Assembly: GCA_036320915.1 (NCBI GenBank)
Contig: JAXBDG010000014.1
Location: 558,001-622,000, forward strand
DNA from: Linnemannia elongata
Taxonomy: Eukaryota; Mortierellomycota; Mortierellomycetes; Mortierellales; Mortierellaceae
Direction of reading: 5' to 3'
DNA: 64,000 nt
Below are positions 37,268 to 50,627 of this stretch, piece after piece (within the stretch, counting starts at the first letter, position 1; the number at the start of each line of letters is the position of its first letter). The notes beneath the pieces were generated by a model. That model was not told where the DNA came from, ran no database searches, and saw only the letters and a program-made list of their open reading frames with translations. The position numbers were made by a program, and so were the translations under genes.

Positions 37268-40200
37268 CTATCGGCGAGATGGGGGAGGTGGTAGGGGCAA
37301 AGAATTACCGTGGTGAATGCTGTCTTCAGGACGAGGGGGCCATAACATGGGAGGCGAAAAGAGAGGGGAAGCGTAGCCAGTTGGAGAGTCCACCTCGTCC
37401 GAGACCACGTCGTCTGAGTCCTCCTCTCCCTTGAACGATTCCTTCTCGCTCGAATCACTGCTTTCGACAGGTGTACGGTCCTCACGAAGCTGTTGCATCC
37501 ACATGGCAGCATAGATTCCTCCGGCCTGCAAGAGTTCCTCATGGCTACCCTGCTCTGCGATCTCGCCCCTCTGGATCACCAAGATTTCGTCCGCATCCAC
37601 AATCGTTGACAAACGATGCGCAATCATGAGAGCCGTCCTACCCTTGGAGGTGGATTCGATCGAGTTTTGGATCTCTCGCTCCGTTTGGGTGTCCAAAGCA
37701 CTGGTCGCTTCGTCCAGGAGCAAGATCGGTGGGTTCTTGAGAATGGTTCGAGCAATGGCGATTCGCTGCTTCTCTCCACCAGACAGACGCAGTCCGCGCT
37801 CTCCTACACGAGTGGCGTATCCGTTTTGGAAGCGACTGACAATCTCGTGTATCTGTGCAGCCTCAGCAGCCGCCTGAATGCGACCCTCAACTTCCAAACC
37901 CTCGTCGTCTGAATCAACATCCTCACCCTCTGTGACATCTGCTATTTTGGGTGACGGCGAAGGCGATTCATTCTTGTGCTTAAGCCCAGGTCCTGATTTT
38001 GCAGCCTTGTGATCCTGCCCGATCTGGCCATAACCAATGTTGTACTCGATCGTCTCGTTAAATAGCGTCGTATCCTGCGGCACAATTCCAATCCACTTTC
38101 TCAGACTGGACTGCGTTACATTCCTGATATCCTGGCCGTCAATCAAGATCCTGCCCTGCGTTGGGTCATAAAACCGAAAGAGTAGACGCAAGATCGTGGA
38201 CTTTCCACCGCCCGATGGACCAACTAAGGCCAGTTTCTTGCCAGGTGGGACCTTGAACGAAACAGACTTGAGATTTGAATCCTGTGGCTTATAGCCGAAG
38301 GAAACGTTTTCTGTGTTTGATTGATAAGAAATATGAAATTAAGTTATTGTCGTTTTTTTTTTTGCTGGGGATGGGGTGTTTGTTTGTGTTCATGCATACG
38401 TACCAAAGACGACTTCCCCGCCAGTTATCACCAACGGCTTAGCATCGGGTTTGTCTTGGATCTCAACCGGCTCCTTGAACACATCGAGCATCCTTTCCAT
38501 GTCAATAAAGTTTTTCTATCAAAGTCAAGAGCGAAAGTGTGAGTAGTTAGGGTCGTCAAGTTTCATCCCATTGCAATTTTACACCAATCCAATATAGTAA
38601 AATTGTAGAAAGACTCACCTGCAGAGATCGGTAGGAAGCACCAAATTGGTCGAGCGGCCCATAGAGCTGGAGGATGTATGCATAGTACATGACAAATTCG
38701 CTAACCGCCATCTCCTTCTGAGCGACTCTTTGGGCGCAGAGCAAACACCCTACTGTCAAACCTCCTTGTATCACGATGTTGAGAGTCGTGTTGAGAACAC
38801 CCAGAGTGTACTGCGATTTGCGGTCAGCCTTCTGGTATGCGAGAATGGCATCCGTATACTTTTCGGTCTCGTACTCCTCTGTGGCGAAGAGCTTGATCGT
38901 CTCGTAGTTGAGCAAACAGTCGACTGCACGGGCCTCCACTGCATTTTCCAAGTCGTTCGATTCTCGGCGGTAGCGCGTCCTCCAATCCGTCATGAGAATG
39001 GTGACGTAGATGTAACAGATCATGGTAACTCCGACAATGATTCCAAAGTAAATGTCGAAAGCGTACGTCAAGATAATGCAGGCAACCGCAATGTCAACCA
39101 AGCAGGGTAGGATGTTGAACAGTAGCGTGGAGAGCAGCGTCACGATTGATGATACACCGCGGTCTAAATAGAAGGGCGTAGCAAATGTTAGTATCGGATT
39201 CCCTTCTGATATTTATCTCGCATTCACACCCAGTACCACAGCGCTGATGATCACCTTGGATGCGCAGCAACTCGCCCGTCTTGCGGTTAAGGTGGAATCG
39301 CAGGGAGAGGTTGAGCAGGTGCTCAAACATCTTGACAGCCAGTTCGCGTGTGTTGAACTGTCCCACAGGAATCCACAGCAATCCCTGAAGGGTGTCGATA
39401 ACGCCGAGTTCACCCTGAAGTGCCCTGAGCATAATAAGCACCACGATCTCCTTCCAAATGAATCGAGGGTTGCCGTTCTGGTCCATGCCTCCGGGGCTGC
39501 CCTCCGCGACCATTGTCAGCGCATTGACCACGTTCGCCACCTGCTGGGGCACCAGTACGTTCACGATTCTCCCGGCGACCAGCAGGCCCAAACAGAGCAT
39601 GATGTGGCCCTGAAGTCTCCGCGAGTTGGACGGCCAGATGTATGGCAGAAGGCGCTTCCAATGCTCATAGAACTCCTTGAACGTCGTCGGCCTCTTGTAG
39701 TCCTTTTGCACGGAGTCTGAGGTCGATGCAGCCGCTCTATTTCTCCTTTTCATTTTCTTGTTGCTGCTCCTGCTGTAGTTAATATTCTCGTGGATAGGTG
39801 TGATGTGTGATGGGAGGTTGTTACGGAGCTCATCTGTCGAGAAGGTCGATAACGGTTGGTCCGAGGATATAGTCGAGATCCTTGCAGCATCGAACATGAC
39901 CGAGGCGTTTGAGAACCGAGCGGGATCAAAGTCCGGGTCGACCCCGACGATCGTCGTGTCTGAGAAACGGTTGTTGTAGGCGCCGTTGTTGCCGTTGGGG
40001 TTGTCGAAATCAGAAAAGACGGGGGATCGATTCGGCGCGACAAGGCTTTCGCCTTCTGCAAACCTGCCCAAATGGTTCGCGTCTTTATCGTCCATGGGAT
40101 CGGAGCGGCTGTTAGCGAGGCTCTGACTGCCATGCTTGTTCAGACTGACGCTTCTGTATAACGAGCTCTTGGTGAGGGCAGGGGTCGTGACCATGGGGGC

Positions 40201-40722
40201 TCGATTATGGGTAAATCTGCCAATCAAGGATCGTCTCGGCTCAGATTTCTCGGTCTCCATGACAGTCTCGTTACAGACGAGAGGGACATTTTGGAACTGT
40301 CCCAAGAACATGTCGTGCTCCAGCCATGTCGTGCTCTTTGTAAAAGCAATCGGAGCTGACAGTGTTTTGTGATGGACGTTCGAAGGCAGCGACAGTTCCT
40401 TTGATGGAGTATCGGCACCAACCAGAGTCGTGGAAGAGCCTTGCTTCTCGAAATACAGGCTAGTCTTTTCTTGATCCATGAACGTGGGCAGGAACCTCTG
40501 GAGCCGACCGATCCTCCGCGAAGCGCGTCGTTTACGCACGCAGTAATAAAAGAGTGCGAGGGACAAGATGAGCAGCAACGAGCCCACAGACGCCATGACG
40601 ATGATAATGACCTTGTCAGATGAGCCTTCGGGAGGGGGAGGAGCGCGCTTGTGGAGAAGCGAGCCTGGTGAGCGCGTTTTGCGCATACAACCAATAGGAT
40701 CAACTTCGCAAGAAGGCGCCAT
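37268..40722 (-). CDS. ABCB6/HMT1-like ABC half transporter, 1055 aa
   Basis: Minus-strand exons 40722-39255, 39163-38619, 38515-38404 and 38310-37268, all GT-AG and in phase. A single N-terminal membrane segment ([20 protein letters not shown]) is followed by a disordered Ser-rich stretch, then a six-helix exporter domain starting near [17 protein letters not shown] and including [14 protein letters not shown], typical of the ABCB6/HMT1/ATM group. One nucleotide-binding domain follows: Walker [10 protein letters not shown] (739-747), signature LSGGEKQR (884-891), Walker [13 protein letters not shown] (Asp908, Glu909) and AHRLST. A strongly acidic insert of about 45 residues (about 805-850) sits inside the nucleotide-binding domain. 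The family exports heavy-metal-peptide conjugates, porphyrins or related compounds across vacuolar or mitochondrial membranes. The substrate here is unknown. Confidence 0.9.
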
Positions 40723-43162
40723 GATTCTTGCGTGTAAACGATGGAGTGGATGTGAAACTGGGTATTAAAGATGAGATAGACGAGCAGGGATGGCAAAGTG
40801 CAGATGCTCGAATCACAAAAAGGATACGGGGAGTTATACAGAGACGTGATGGATGTGGTGAGAGAAACGATATGAGCGGCAGAGAGAAGGAATTGAGGCA
40901 ACAACTTGTCGTCGTCAGTGTCGTTATCGAAAGCAAGCATACACAAATAAAAGAAGGGAGAGAGACAAAAGTGAACAACTATATATATACATACCTCTAG
41001 TTAAGGTACAGGTATGCTGCAAAGTTCTATTTAAAGTAATAGGCTACTTTTATTTGTACTCGCCTGATCTCTATTTTTCGACTTGGGGATGTGTGCAAAA
41101 AAACTGCCCTTTGCCCTTGGTGTCAGAGCCGCAATGCCCTAAAATGCAGATGGATCCAACAAGGTTCATGACATACAATAAAGTATTCTCCTCTGTGGCT
41201 GTGCATGGAGATCCATTCTTGCCCCTACCGGTTAGTAAAAGGGAAGGATGTTGATCATTCAATCCCCTGAACTCCCATAGTCTAGAACTCCCTTTTCCAA
41301 GTTGGGTAATGCACATGCGAGAATTTTAAGACTGTATCATCATTTGTCCTTCCAATATGTCCGTAAATACAGGCAAAGGTAGCCCGAGCACAGCCCAGAG
41401 GTCCTTTATTCCAAAATATGCCATGAACCGTGTCACACCCCTCTGTGTTTCAGGGCAGTGCCGATGCTAGCACCCCAAATAGGAAAATAGAGGTCAGACG
41501 AGCTCGACAAATGAAGAAAATTATCATAAATAAACACACGCGGTTATTGGCCGCCAAAATTGATCGTCAATAGGGATGTGCATATCATTGACTGGCAAAA
41601 AAACAAAAAAAACGACTGAAACAAGACCATCCAACAACAGGTGGACTGTGCATCATCGATTATCATTGGTTGCAGCATTGACGAATGAGTCTAGAATCGT
41701 ATTTATTCTCTCTGGCCGTATTCACGAAGTAACGTTAGGCTCATCGCACCGTCCCATGTTACTGTGGTCATATCGACTGCGTCAGGTTTTTTTTTTGGTA
41801 AACTCCATTGGACTCAAATCGATTTGGATGGATGTTTCCATTCATATAAGCACGGCTATACCATGCAACGACCGAAAGGATGAGAGAGTGATGAGTGGAC
41901 GAGGGAACAAGAGGGTTCTGTGTTTCATTGTTGTGATAGACAAAACTGGACTATTATATTTTGTCGATGGCTGCGGCGACTTAAAAATTACAGTGCCGAT
42001 TCAAATAATGAATCGTAGCTTTTGGCTATCATCAACCCGTGTCCGTTTCATCTAGCGATGTCCAAATAGGTCAGAGAGCTTCTGTGATACTATTCTAGGC
42101 CTTCCAGCTTTGACTCCCCTTACCCCCACCCACCACGCCTCCACTCCAGCTAACGCGCCTCTAGCTACGCCCCCGCTCCCTGTATACTATATATTTTCTT
42201 GCTCCCGTACATTAAACATTCTAGCTTCTTGTCCCTTTCACTTGTCTCTGTACTCTTATCTTTTGTCGCTGCACTCTTGCTTCTTGTCTCCCCTCCTCTT
42301 CCTGTTGCTATTACAGCATCGTTTTCTTCCCTTGATCATGATCCTAACGCGAAATCAGAAAATAAATAACGCATTCAGTTGCTATCCTTCTTGGTCGTGA
42401 CGATCATTGAATCAGCTTTTTTAATTCGTTATCGTAGGCCACCCCTTTTTGTATCAATCCTTCTGTTAGTGGTCTCCCTGATTCACCCACCTTTCAGCTG
42501 CCACTTATTTACTTTTTCAATGATCACTGGCTCAGTACCCAATCAACATGAAACCGCTTGCACGATTCATTGCACTGACTGCCACGAAACAGCATTGGCA
42601 AGGTAAGCCGACCAAGGAGGTTGCACGCGACCTTCCGAACTCTGTTTCATCAGCGATCAGCAGGAATGAGGACAAGAATAATATCCCCGAACATCGTCCA
42701 GGCAGAATCAGGAAGGTCTTAAAATAGACAAGGGCGAAACTTACGCGCCGTTTCATACAAGGCGACTTGAAATCACGAAAAGGATGGACAACGCTTTCCT
42801 TAATCGATCGAGTGCAATGATCAGGCATGACTCGAAAATGTGTGTATGGGTTTCGTTATTTTTGTAAGAGCAAGAGGGAACCTATTTATATTAAGGACAA
42901 GGAGAAAGATGAGAACGAGTCTGGACTATTGAATGAGGAGCCGGAAGGGAGAATGGCAGAATGGCAAAACGAATGGCAAAGGCTTGTGGGTAATGACGAA
43001 AAAAGGCCATAAGATCAAAAGGTAAGACTGTTGCCGGCAGGGCTCAAGGCAAGTAGCTCTTTTACAAGTACCGGTCTGGAGCCAGGGATAAGAAAGTAGA
43101 GTCATGAAAGACACATAGCCGCGTCCGACGAATCTGTTAGTAGAGTTGGTGGCGTAGATCAC
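40723..43162. other. 2.4 kb intergenic region
   Basis: ABC transporter promoter side (CT/CA-rich near 40,725-41,000), then AT-rich sequence with no recognisable gene. Frames such as 41576-42055 look random in composition. No RNA gene was seen. Confidence 0.55.
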
Positions 43163-44454
43163 GTGATGATTAAATATAGGAGTCTTCAGGCGGTCGAACG
43201 TATCTCAGCTCTGTCATGGGTACAGGACACGGCGGACTCTTTGAAAGTTGGGACCATGATGGCAACTCTCCTACCACAATGGCTCAAGCCAGATAATGTC
43301 CCCGAACCTCACCCTCCCAACTGGCGCATGGACCAGGTCTTCAGACCTGTATGGACGGACGAGGCCAAGACAGAAGGCAGACTGGAGTTCATTCCAACGA
43401 ACGAACGTTCCATCGGCCGCCGCTCCTACTCAAGGTTGGAGGAGAACACCAGGACAGGTCACTTCAAGGCTCATCCCGCCCTGAGACGAGCCTTGGATAA
43501 TGACGGACCCCTCGACCTGGTAGATGATCTAGCGGAACGGATAAACGAGATTCCTATCAACAAGTCTGAGAACGGCACCTTCGAGCTAGCCAGTACCCGA
43601 GCGTTTCGACAGGTGATGTTCTCAAAGTCCTACCGTCCCCCAACCCCAACGCCACATCACCCACCCATGGTTGCACCGCCCCCACCACTCACTGCCTCCT
43701 TCTGGTCATCCTTCTGGAAGAACCAGATCCCGCACAACGCACGTAATGTCTGGTGGCGGCTCTTGATCAACAAGCTTCCCTCTGGTCTTCACCTTCACTC
43801 CATCATTCCTGATATGGTCGAACCCCTCTGACGTGTCTGTGGAACGAGTCTAGAGACGAGCCAACACCTCCTTTTCAGCTGCCCCAAAAAGTTGGAAGTG
43901 TGGCAAGGCGCACTGTCGAAGTATGTGGAGGAACGAGCCTGGACCGCGGACTTCATCTGCAGCCTCTTTTTCCCCGACCCGGACCCTGTCAAACCCCTTT
44001 ATGACATCCCCATCTTCATCTTGATCGGCACCATCCTTGCCTCCGTCTGGAGGTACCACCATGCCTTTGTCCGCGAGGATCAAGCCTTTGAACCTCGCAT
44101 GGTCCTTGCCGCGGTGGACTTGGCCATCACCCAAGTTCGCGCTCAGTTGGCTGAGAAGAAGCGCCAGAACGAGGAGCGTGAACCCCCACCCCCAGTCGAC
44201 CACCCCCCTGTCAACAACAACTTCCCCACCTAACTTGTATTTTATTTCTTATCTCCCTGTACTTATTTTGCCTGGTCTTTCCTGTTTTTCTCTGTTAACT
44301 GTTTTTTTTCCCAGTTTAGATGTGACTTTTGTACTTTTTTAGAAAGTATTTATTTTTATATCTTTTGAATGGCGGTGACTCCTGTAGATGAGGAGTATTA
44401 GTTTACTGCACGCACTCCCACGACGCAATAAATTTCTTACAAACAAAAAAAAAA
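43163..44454 (+). mobile_element. 5'-truncated LINE (non-LTR retrotransposon) 3' end, broken by a stop codon
   Basis: The frame 43163-44233 encodes the C-terminal part of a reverse-transcriptase polyprotein: FWKNQIPHNARNVWWRLL, then a zinc-binding zf-RVT segment RVCGTSLETSQHLLFSCP, then a Pro-rich tail. An in-frame TGA at 43829-43831 stands where the first Cys (TGC) of the zinc motif is expected. The frame then continues to TAA at 44231-44233. A 3' untranslated stretch ends in an A-run at 44445-44454, the usual LINE tail. The reverse transcriptase and endonuclease domains are absent, so it is a dead 5'-truncated copy. Confidence 0.75.
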
Positions 44455-44460
44455 GGAGTT

Positions 44461-44520
44461 GGCCTAGGTTGGCCGAGTCTTAGGCGTCAGTTCCAGACGT
44501 AACAGGGTCTTCGATCGGCG
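44461..44520 (+). other. tRNA-like (Leu/Ser-type) promoter-box sequence, possible tRNA relic
   Basis: TTGGCCGAGTCTTAGGCGTC closely resembles an A box of tRNA-Leu/Ser. About 25 bases on, GGGTCTTCGATC resembles a B box with a small insertion. A matching acceptor stem is not visible, so it is not annotated as a working tRNA. It directly follows the LINE A-tail. Confidence 0.25.
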
Positions 44521-46214
44521 ACGAGGGGGAAGAGAAGGAGGAGTCCCTATCAGCAACCCCTGCATTCAAGGATGTGTCTTCAGGGTCAACAGGCATGACT
44601 TGGGTACCGATAGACGAGAAAAAGCTCGTGTATGTGCGACATGTGTGTATGGTTGGGTGTGTGTGTGTGTGTCCTCTCTCAATATCTCAATTAAAAACAG
44701 TTACGCTCGCGACCTGCTCTGCTCTGCTTGGTTATCAAGAACTACACTGTAGCAAGCGGTCTCACCAAAACTGCTAGGAACAAGAACACTATTGCATATA
44801 CCTGCTCGGCTATCAAGAAGGAATGGTGCTGTTCCATCTTATCTCGAGCAGAGTCTTCTACACTACTCGGCCTAAGGCTGTGCAATCAATCTGTTATGTT
44901 TCGCGATCCCTTTTTCTCCTCGCTTGAGAGCCATGGGACAATTTTGTGCGCGATGAATGTTTAGGTGATGTGCGAGTGACCTGACCCAACCTGTATACAG
45001 ACGGTGAAAAATGAGAGGCAGAGACAACGATTCGCTTCATGTGATGCATACACGTCGCTCCCATGTATATTATTATTTTCACACGGCTGGTTTGGATATT
45101 ATTTGTTACCCTTGATAATGACATCAATTACAAGGGTGGAAATTGGATTGTTTGGTAAAAAAGGTGGGCGTTGTTGCTTTTTGAGATATAATAGGAGCCG
45201 CAGATGATCTTTTGAAAGTTGCATTTGATAATGTACCGACCGATCTAGGCTGCTGATGCGACATGTTTGGAGGATTATTTTTTCGGGTTAGAGTCGTGTC
45301 AGTGGTGATGAGAGCGAGGAAGAGGGAGTGCTTAGTGAAGAACAGAGAAAAGTGGAAGAGGATGGCAAATTATTGGATTTGATAAGGCGAACAGGAGAAG
45401 AGGGCAAGGCGAGAAGAGAGGAGTAGAAGAAAATAACAAATGAGTGACTCGAGTACACAAAGATGCAGCTCTTTCCTTGATTGTCAAAAGTAAGACCCGA
45501 ATAGTATGCAAGCTGAGCACAAAGAAAAACAAGACGTGAGAGGTATACTGTGGCACAGGTTCAGAGTCGAAAGGAACAAGGCGAAGTAAGGGGTTATGTG
45601 GGTTTCGGACATGTTTCTGAGCGGGAGTGCTGTGCATGCAAGAGGGAGGCTAGGGCTCTGTCAGGCAATCCCTCAAGCATGTTGCATAAAGTGTGACGCT
45701 TGCTTATTTTGCATAGCGCAAACAAGTTCAAGGCTATTCATATTGGCGCTTTTGTGGTTATTGTCCACGCACCATGCAATCAAAAAAGAAGCGGATGTGG
45801 AGAGCACTTGTTGCTCAATGGCAGGTCCACACTGTTAGTTTCGAGGCGTGCGTACTTTTTTATGTTTTTTGTTTCTTTCATCCTTACTCTTTCCCTCTTT
45901 TTTCCACTCCACCTAACAAGAAAGCACCACACTTTCGCTGCCCACACTACTACTACAACAACAGACAACTTTTTCGCTTCTTCACACTTATTTTTACCAT
46001 CTAAACCATCCGAACCATCCAAACCATCCACAACAACCAAAAAAAAAAAAAAAAAAGCAATACAAGCGCCAGGGTAACTCTTTGAGCCACCTCCCATGTT
46101 GCTCTCGATGCAAAACCTTTTTTGTGTTTTTTTTTAAGCCCAACACTACCACCAACGTAACTCGACACAACACACTAACTTGACATGTGCTATTTTGTTG
46201 ATATTTTTCGAAAG
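44521..46214. other. Intergenic region and leader of the helicase gene
   Basis: No gene was recognised. A GT run lies at 44,656-44,672. The leader of the helicase gene has an AACCATCC tandem repeat (46,002-46,030) and an A-run at 46,039-46,056. Confidence 0.55.
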
Positions 46215-49200
46215 ATGTTTTCCGGAGGAACATTTGCACCTAGGCGCGGTGGTGGCCAAGGGAGTCAAGGTCTCGAGGGGGGTCGAGGACGAGGTTTTGG
46301 TCGAGGCGATCGAGGACGTAGAGGAGCCGAAGTCTCACACGGCGGTTATTTTGGCAGAAGCAGAGGTCGAGGAGCGTGGCGTGGTTATTCCGACCAAGAG
46401 CAGGATGAGATACTAACACCTCGCCCCAACATCAAGCATGTATCGAGTGAAGGGACCGATGATCTCATTGTGCCGTTTCCCTCCAGTTGTCAGATTGAGC
46501 TCGCTATGCAGGTCCTCCAACAAGACGACCTCGATGGCCTCCAGTCTCCTCTTCAGATTCGCATGTTCGTGCAGTCATGTCTCCTCAACTTGTCCAACCA
46601 CCACTCTGTCGATACTTCTGTGGTTCTCTATAACCTGGCATCTCAGAAGGGTCTTGCCAAGCTACGCCATATCATGCTACATCCTGAGCCTCCTCAAGAC
46701 GGGAGAGATGTCACATCGTCCATCATGACTTTTCAGACCGTCACTCTCCCATTGATCGGTGTCCTAACCCGCCAGAGCTTATGCCAAACAATGTTGACGT
46801 GCAAGTCCAATCGAGTGTTTGGTTTGGTCCACGATCTCTGCCATCCATTCTTGAAGTTGCGCGTCCTGCCTTTCATGAACACTCTCTTGGACCGAGACTT
46901 GGCTAAAATGTCCTCCAGTGATTCTCCTCCTCACCCACATTATCGAGCACATGAGCATCAATCGCATCAGCATAATCAGCATCAATCTGAAGGCACTTTT
47001 GGGAGTATGGCCCCCTCGCATTGCGCACTTTTGGCTATCATTCGTTTGATATATCAGCTGATGATGCGGTTCCCCGACTCTATCTCTGGAATTGCACCCC
47101 ACTTCAGCGACCTTGCCGGACTTGTTGATCGATGCCGCCAACAATCGGAGGCGGGAAACGCCAAACAGATCTTCTTGAACACTACCCTCGCTCTAGAGAT
47201 GAGTCAACTTGGGAAGATTGTACAAGGTAGCATTCATGACTCTAGTGGATACCGAGGAGAGCATTTGCGGATCACATCCTCAAGCCCGTCTGCTTTTACC
47301 GCTGATGGTCCAGGCGCGCTTGCTCCTCATGGCACTCGCAACGACAACGACCACGCCATGATCAACAAGATCAACATATACCCGACAAGGGATGAAGTCC
47401 TTTGCAGCTTGGAGCCGTTCCTTCCTCTCAACGACGACAAAGAGCCATCAACGCATTTTTTGCCTCCCGGTTGGTCTAGACATCTCGATGTTCACTATCG
47501 CCTTTATCGCCAAGACGCGATCGAGCCACTCAGGGTCGGTATCCAGGCTTTCGTCAATCTACTGGAGAGGACAGACAAGCGCTGTGATCAGGACTTTGTC
47601 GATCCACCTGTATTCAGAAGACTTATCAAGGACAACATAAATCTGAACATTTACAGGAACGTGAAATTCCTGGACGTATCTACTAGTGGATTCCAAGTCG
47701 GTCTGACCAAAGTCTCCTTCGAACAACCATCTAATGCCAAAGGTCTGAACTATGACGATCGCAAGGAGATGTGGGAACGGTCTCGGGGTCGGTTGATGCA
47801 AGGTTCTCTTGTCTGTTTTGTGAGGCGGTCCAAAGGTCGGTTAGGTGGTGACTATCATCGTCACCAAGTCGCGTTAGCGGTGGTTCAGGAACGAGATAGC
47901 GATGGTCTGTTCGAATCGGAGCAAGCTGCTCACATCCAAGTCTCCTTGACGGAATCCGCTTCGTATTCGACGATCTTTGAAGCGGCGCAGCTCTACTCTC
48001 CAGATTGCGAAGAATGGTTCATGATTGAGTTTCCTGGATCTTTTTTTGAGGGTCACAGGCCAGCACTTAGGACACTCAAAGACTCTCGGCCGTCGGTACT
48101 ACCATTCGGCAAGTACATCGCGCCCACAGACGAGGATATTGCCCGGTCCTGTCGAGCTTCGGCTCCTGGTGCGATTGACCCACCCGTCTACACGACCATG
48201 CCGGGATTCGAGTTCGACTTGTCAGTGTTGCTGGAGAACGGTGGCCATTGTGCGCTTGATGTCAGAGACCCTCAGTCAGTCGACCAAGCGGTGAAAGTGC
48301 TGAGAGAGCGTAGCTCGTTGGATAATTCCCAAGCTCTGGCGCTGGTTGAGACTCTCGGAAGGGAGATTGCTCTGATCAGTGGGTACGTAATGCTCTTGCT
48401 CTATACTTGTATGCTTTCACGCTTGGCGCTGACACTTTGTGCACTACAATGTATTATTTAGTGCGTCTGGAACTGGCAAAACCAAGGTCGGAGTCGACTT
48501 GATAAGGGTTCTTCTCCGCAACAAAGAAGCCATGAACTGCGGTCCTATCCTTGTTATTTGCTACACTAACCACGCCCTGGACCAGTTTTTGGAGCACCTT
48601 CTCGATCAAGGAGTCACAAACATTGTACGTGTCGGCTCTCAATCCAAAGCGGCGCGACTTCAGGAATACAACCTCAAGTCGATGACGATCAATCGATGGA
48701 AGCCCGAGGCAGCCAAACGAGTTCTTACCGAGTCTTATGTGGCATCTGTGCAGGCTGCCGAGTCTATCCGCGATCTGACTCTGGCGCTGAAGTCTGGTTA
48801 CTTCGACTGGAAGCACGTGAGGGAGCATCTTCTGCATGAGAATCCTGCACAGTGTAGTCAGTTTGAAGATTCACCTCCTTCACCTGTCGTCTGGAGAGAT
48901 GAAATGACCGAGACGTCTCATAGCGGTCATCTGAAGGGCGATGTTGCGTACGAGCGCTGGGCTACTGGCAAGGATCTGGACGAGAAGCGCCTTTGGAACC
49001 GCTATGCTGACAAGAAGAACAGGGAGGAGGTACGGCCAAAAATCATCTTCGGGACCCTTGACGAAGATGCTCCTGAGATTGCTGGAACTCCTCGCTACGA
49101 CGTGCCGGTGTCTGACCGCCCGATCTCTTTGCTCGGCGGAGATGTGTGGGAAATGTCGATGCAGGAGAGACGTCGTTTGATCGCATACTGGAGGCCCGAT

Positions 49201-50594
49201 GTCATCCGAACAATTGAGCAGGAGTTGGAGAGGCACCATCAAGTTTTAAGTTTGGAGGACGAGGTCAAGTTCAGCGGCCATGACGAGTTGCGAAGATTGA
49301 TCCTCTCTGGCGTGGACGTCATCGGCATGACGACCACCGGCTCGGCCAAGTTTCATGCTTTGCTAGAATCGGTGACGCCAAAGGTCATTCTCTGCGAGGA
49401 GGCTGGAGAGGTCGTGGAGTCACAGATCTTGACAGCGCTATCTGCGGCGACCCAGCATCTCATTCTTATTGGCGATCATCTCCAGCTCCGTCCCCCCGTT
49501 CAGACCTACAACCTTTGCTCGGAATCTTCAGTTGGCCAAAGGTACAACCTCAACAGATCTCTCTTCGAACGACTGGTCACATCAGAGGTTAATCAATTAT
49601 CTGTGTCACGCCTGACTATCCAACATCGAATGCGAGCAGAGATCTCATGCCTCATCAAGAACACCCAATACCCTACCCTCAAAGACGGCGGCCCTGTTCA
49701 CCTGTATCCTGATATCGGAGGCATGGTGACCAACCTATTCTTCATGGATCATAGTCACCCCGAGGAGAGAATGTATCCGTATGGCTTGCAGTCGTTCTCC
49801 AACTCATTCGAGGTCGAGATGATTGAAACCCTGGCCCTACACCTCATTCAGAACGGCTACGACCAGCCCGGAGACATTTTGGTCCTGACGCCATACTTTG
49901 GTCAGCTTGCCAAGATTCGTAACCATCTCGAAAATCGGTTTGTAGTTCTGATGGACGGACGCGACAAAGAGCGACTTGATGCAGGTGGCGCTGAGGGTGT
50001 GTATGAGACGCATGGAACCAATTCAAGGACAGATGTTCAAGAGGTCCAGGGTACAGCTCGCAATCACATCACGATCCGCTCCATTTTCAACTGCCAGGTA
50101 ACATTTTCCCTCTTTCTCTCGCGATGATAACACTACAAGGCTTTCATCGCTGTTCCAAAAAAAATCCATCGCTGACCATGCTTTTTTTTGACCGACAATA
50201 GGGCGAGGAGGCAAAGGTTGTCTTAATCTCACTCGTGCGAAGCGAGACTGATTTTGATGATAGGGAGTTGTTCGGGTCCATCGGTTTCCTTAGATCACCT
50301 AATCGCGCCAACGTACTATTGTCTCGAGCCCAACATGGGATGTTCATCATTGGCAATGCGAGAGTTATGGATCAGCCTGAACATGGGATCTGGCCGGCTG
50401 TAATGAAGGAGCTTCGACAATCGGGTCGCATCGGTCGGGGGTTCCCCATTGTCTGCGAGAATCACCCGGAGACAAAGAGGGTCGTTTGCAGCGCTGAGGA
50501 ACTTCAAGCAGCGGCACCAGATGGAGGTTGTACTCTTCCTTGCGGGGAAATCTTGCCTTGCGGTCATCCCTGCCTTCGATCTTGTAAGTCCGTA

Positions 50595-50627
<33 letters not shown>

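Noticed and set aside
37028..37294. 88-codon frame with protein-like composition at the end of the ABC gene
   Set aside because: No domain, no clear start context and overlap with a certain gene. Kept only as a possible fragment in the intergenic entry.
39247..39720. 157-codon plus-strand frame opposite the ABC transporter
   Set aside because: Antisense shadow of exon 1, without features.
46185..46214. Ten-residue N-terminal extension of the helicase
   Set aside because: In frame and possible, but the second ATG has a better context and directly precedes the RGG region. The choice is not certain.
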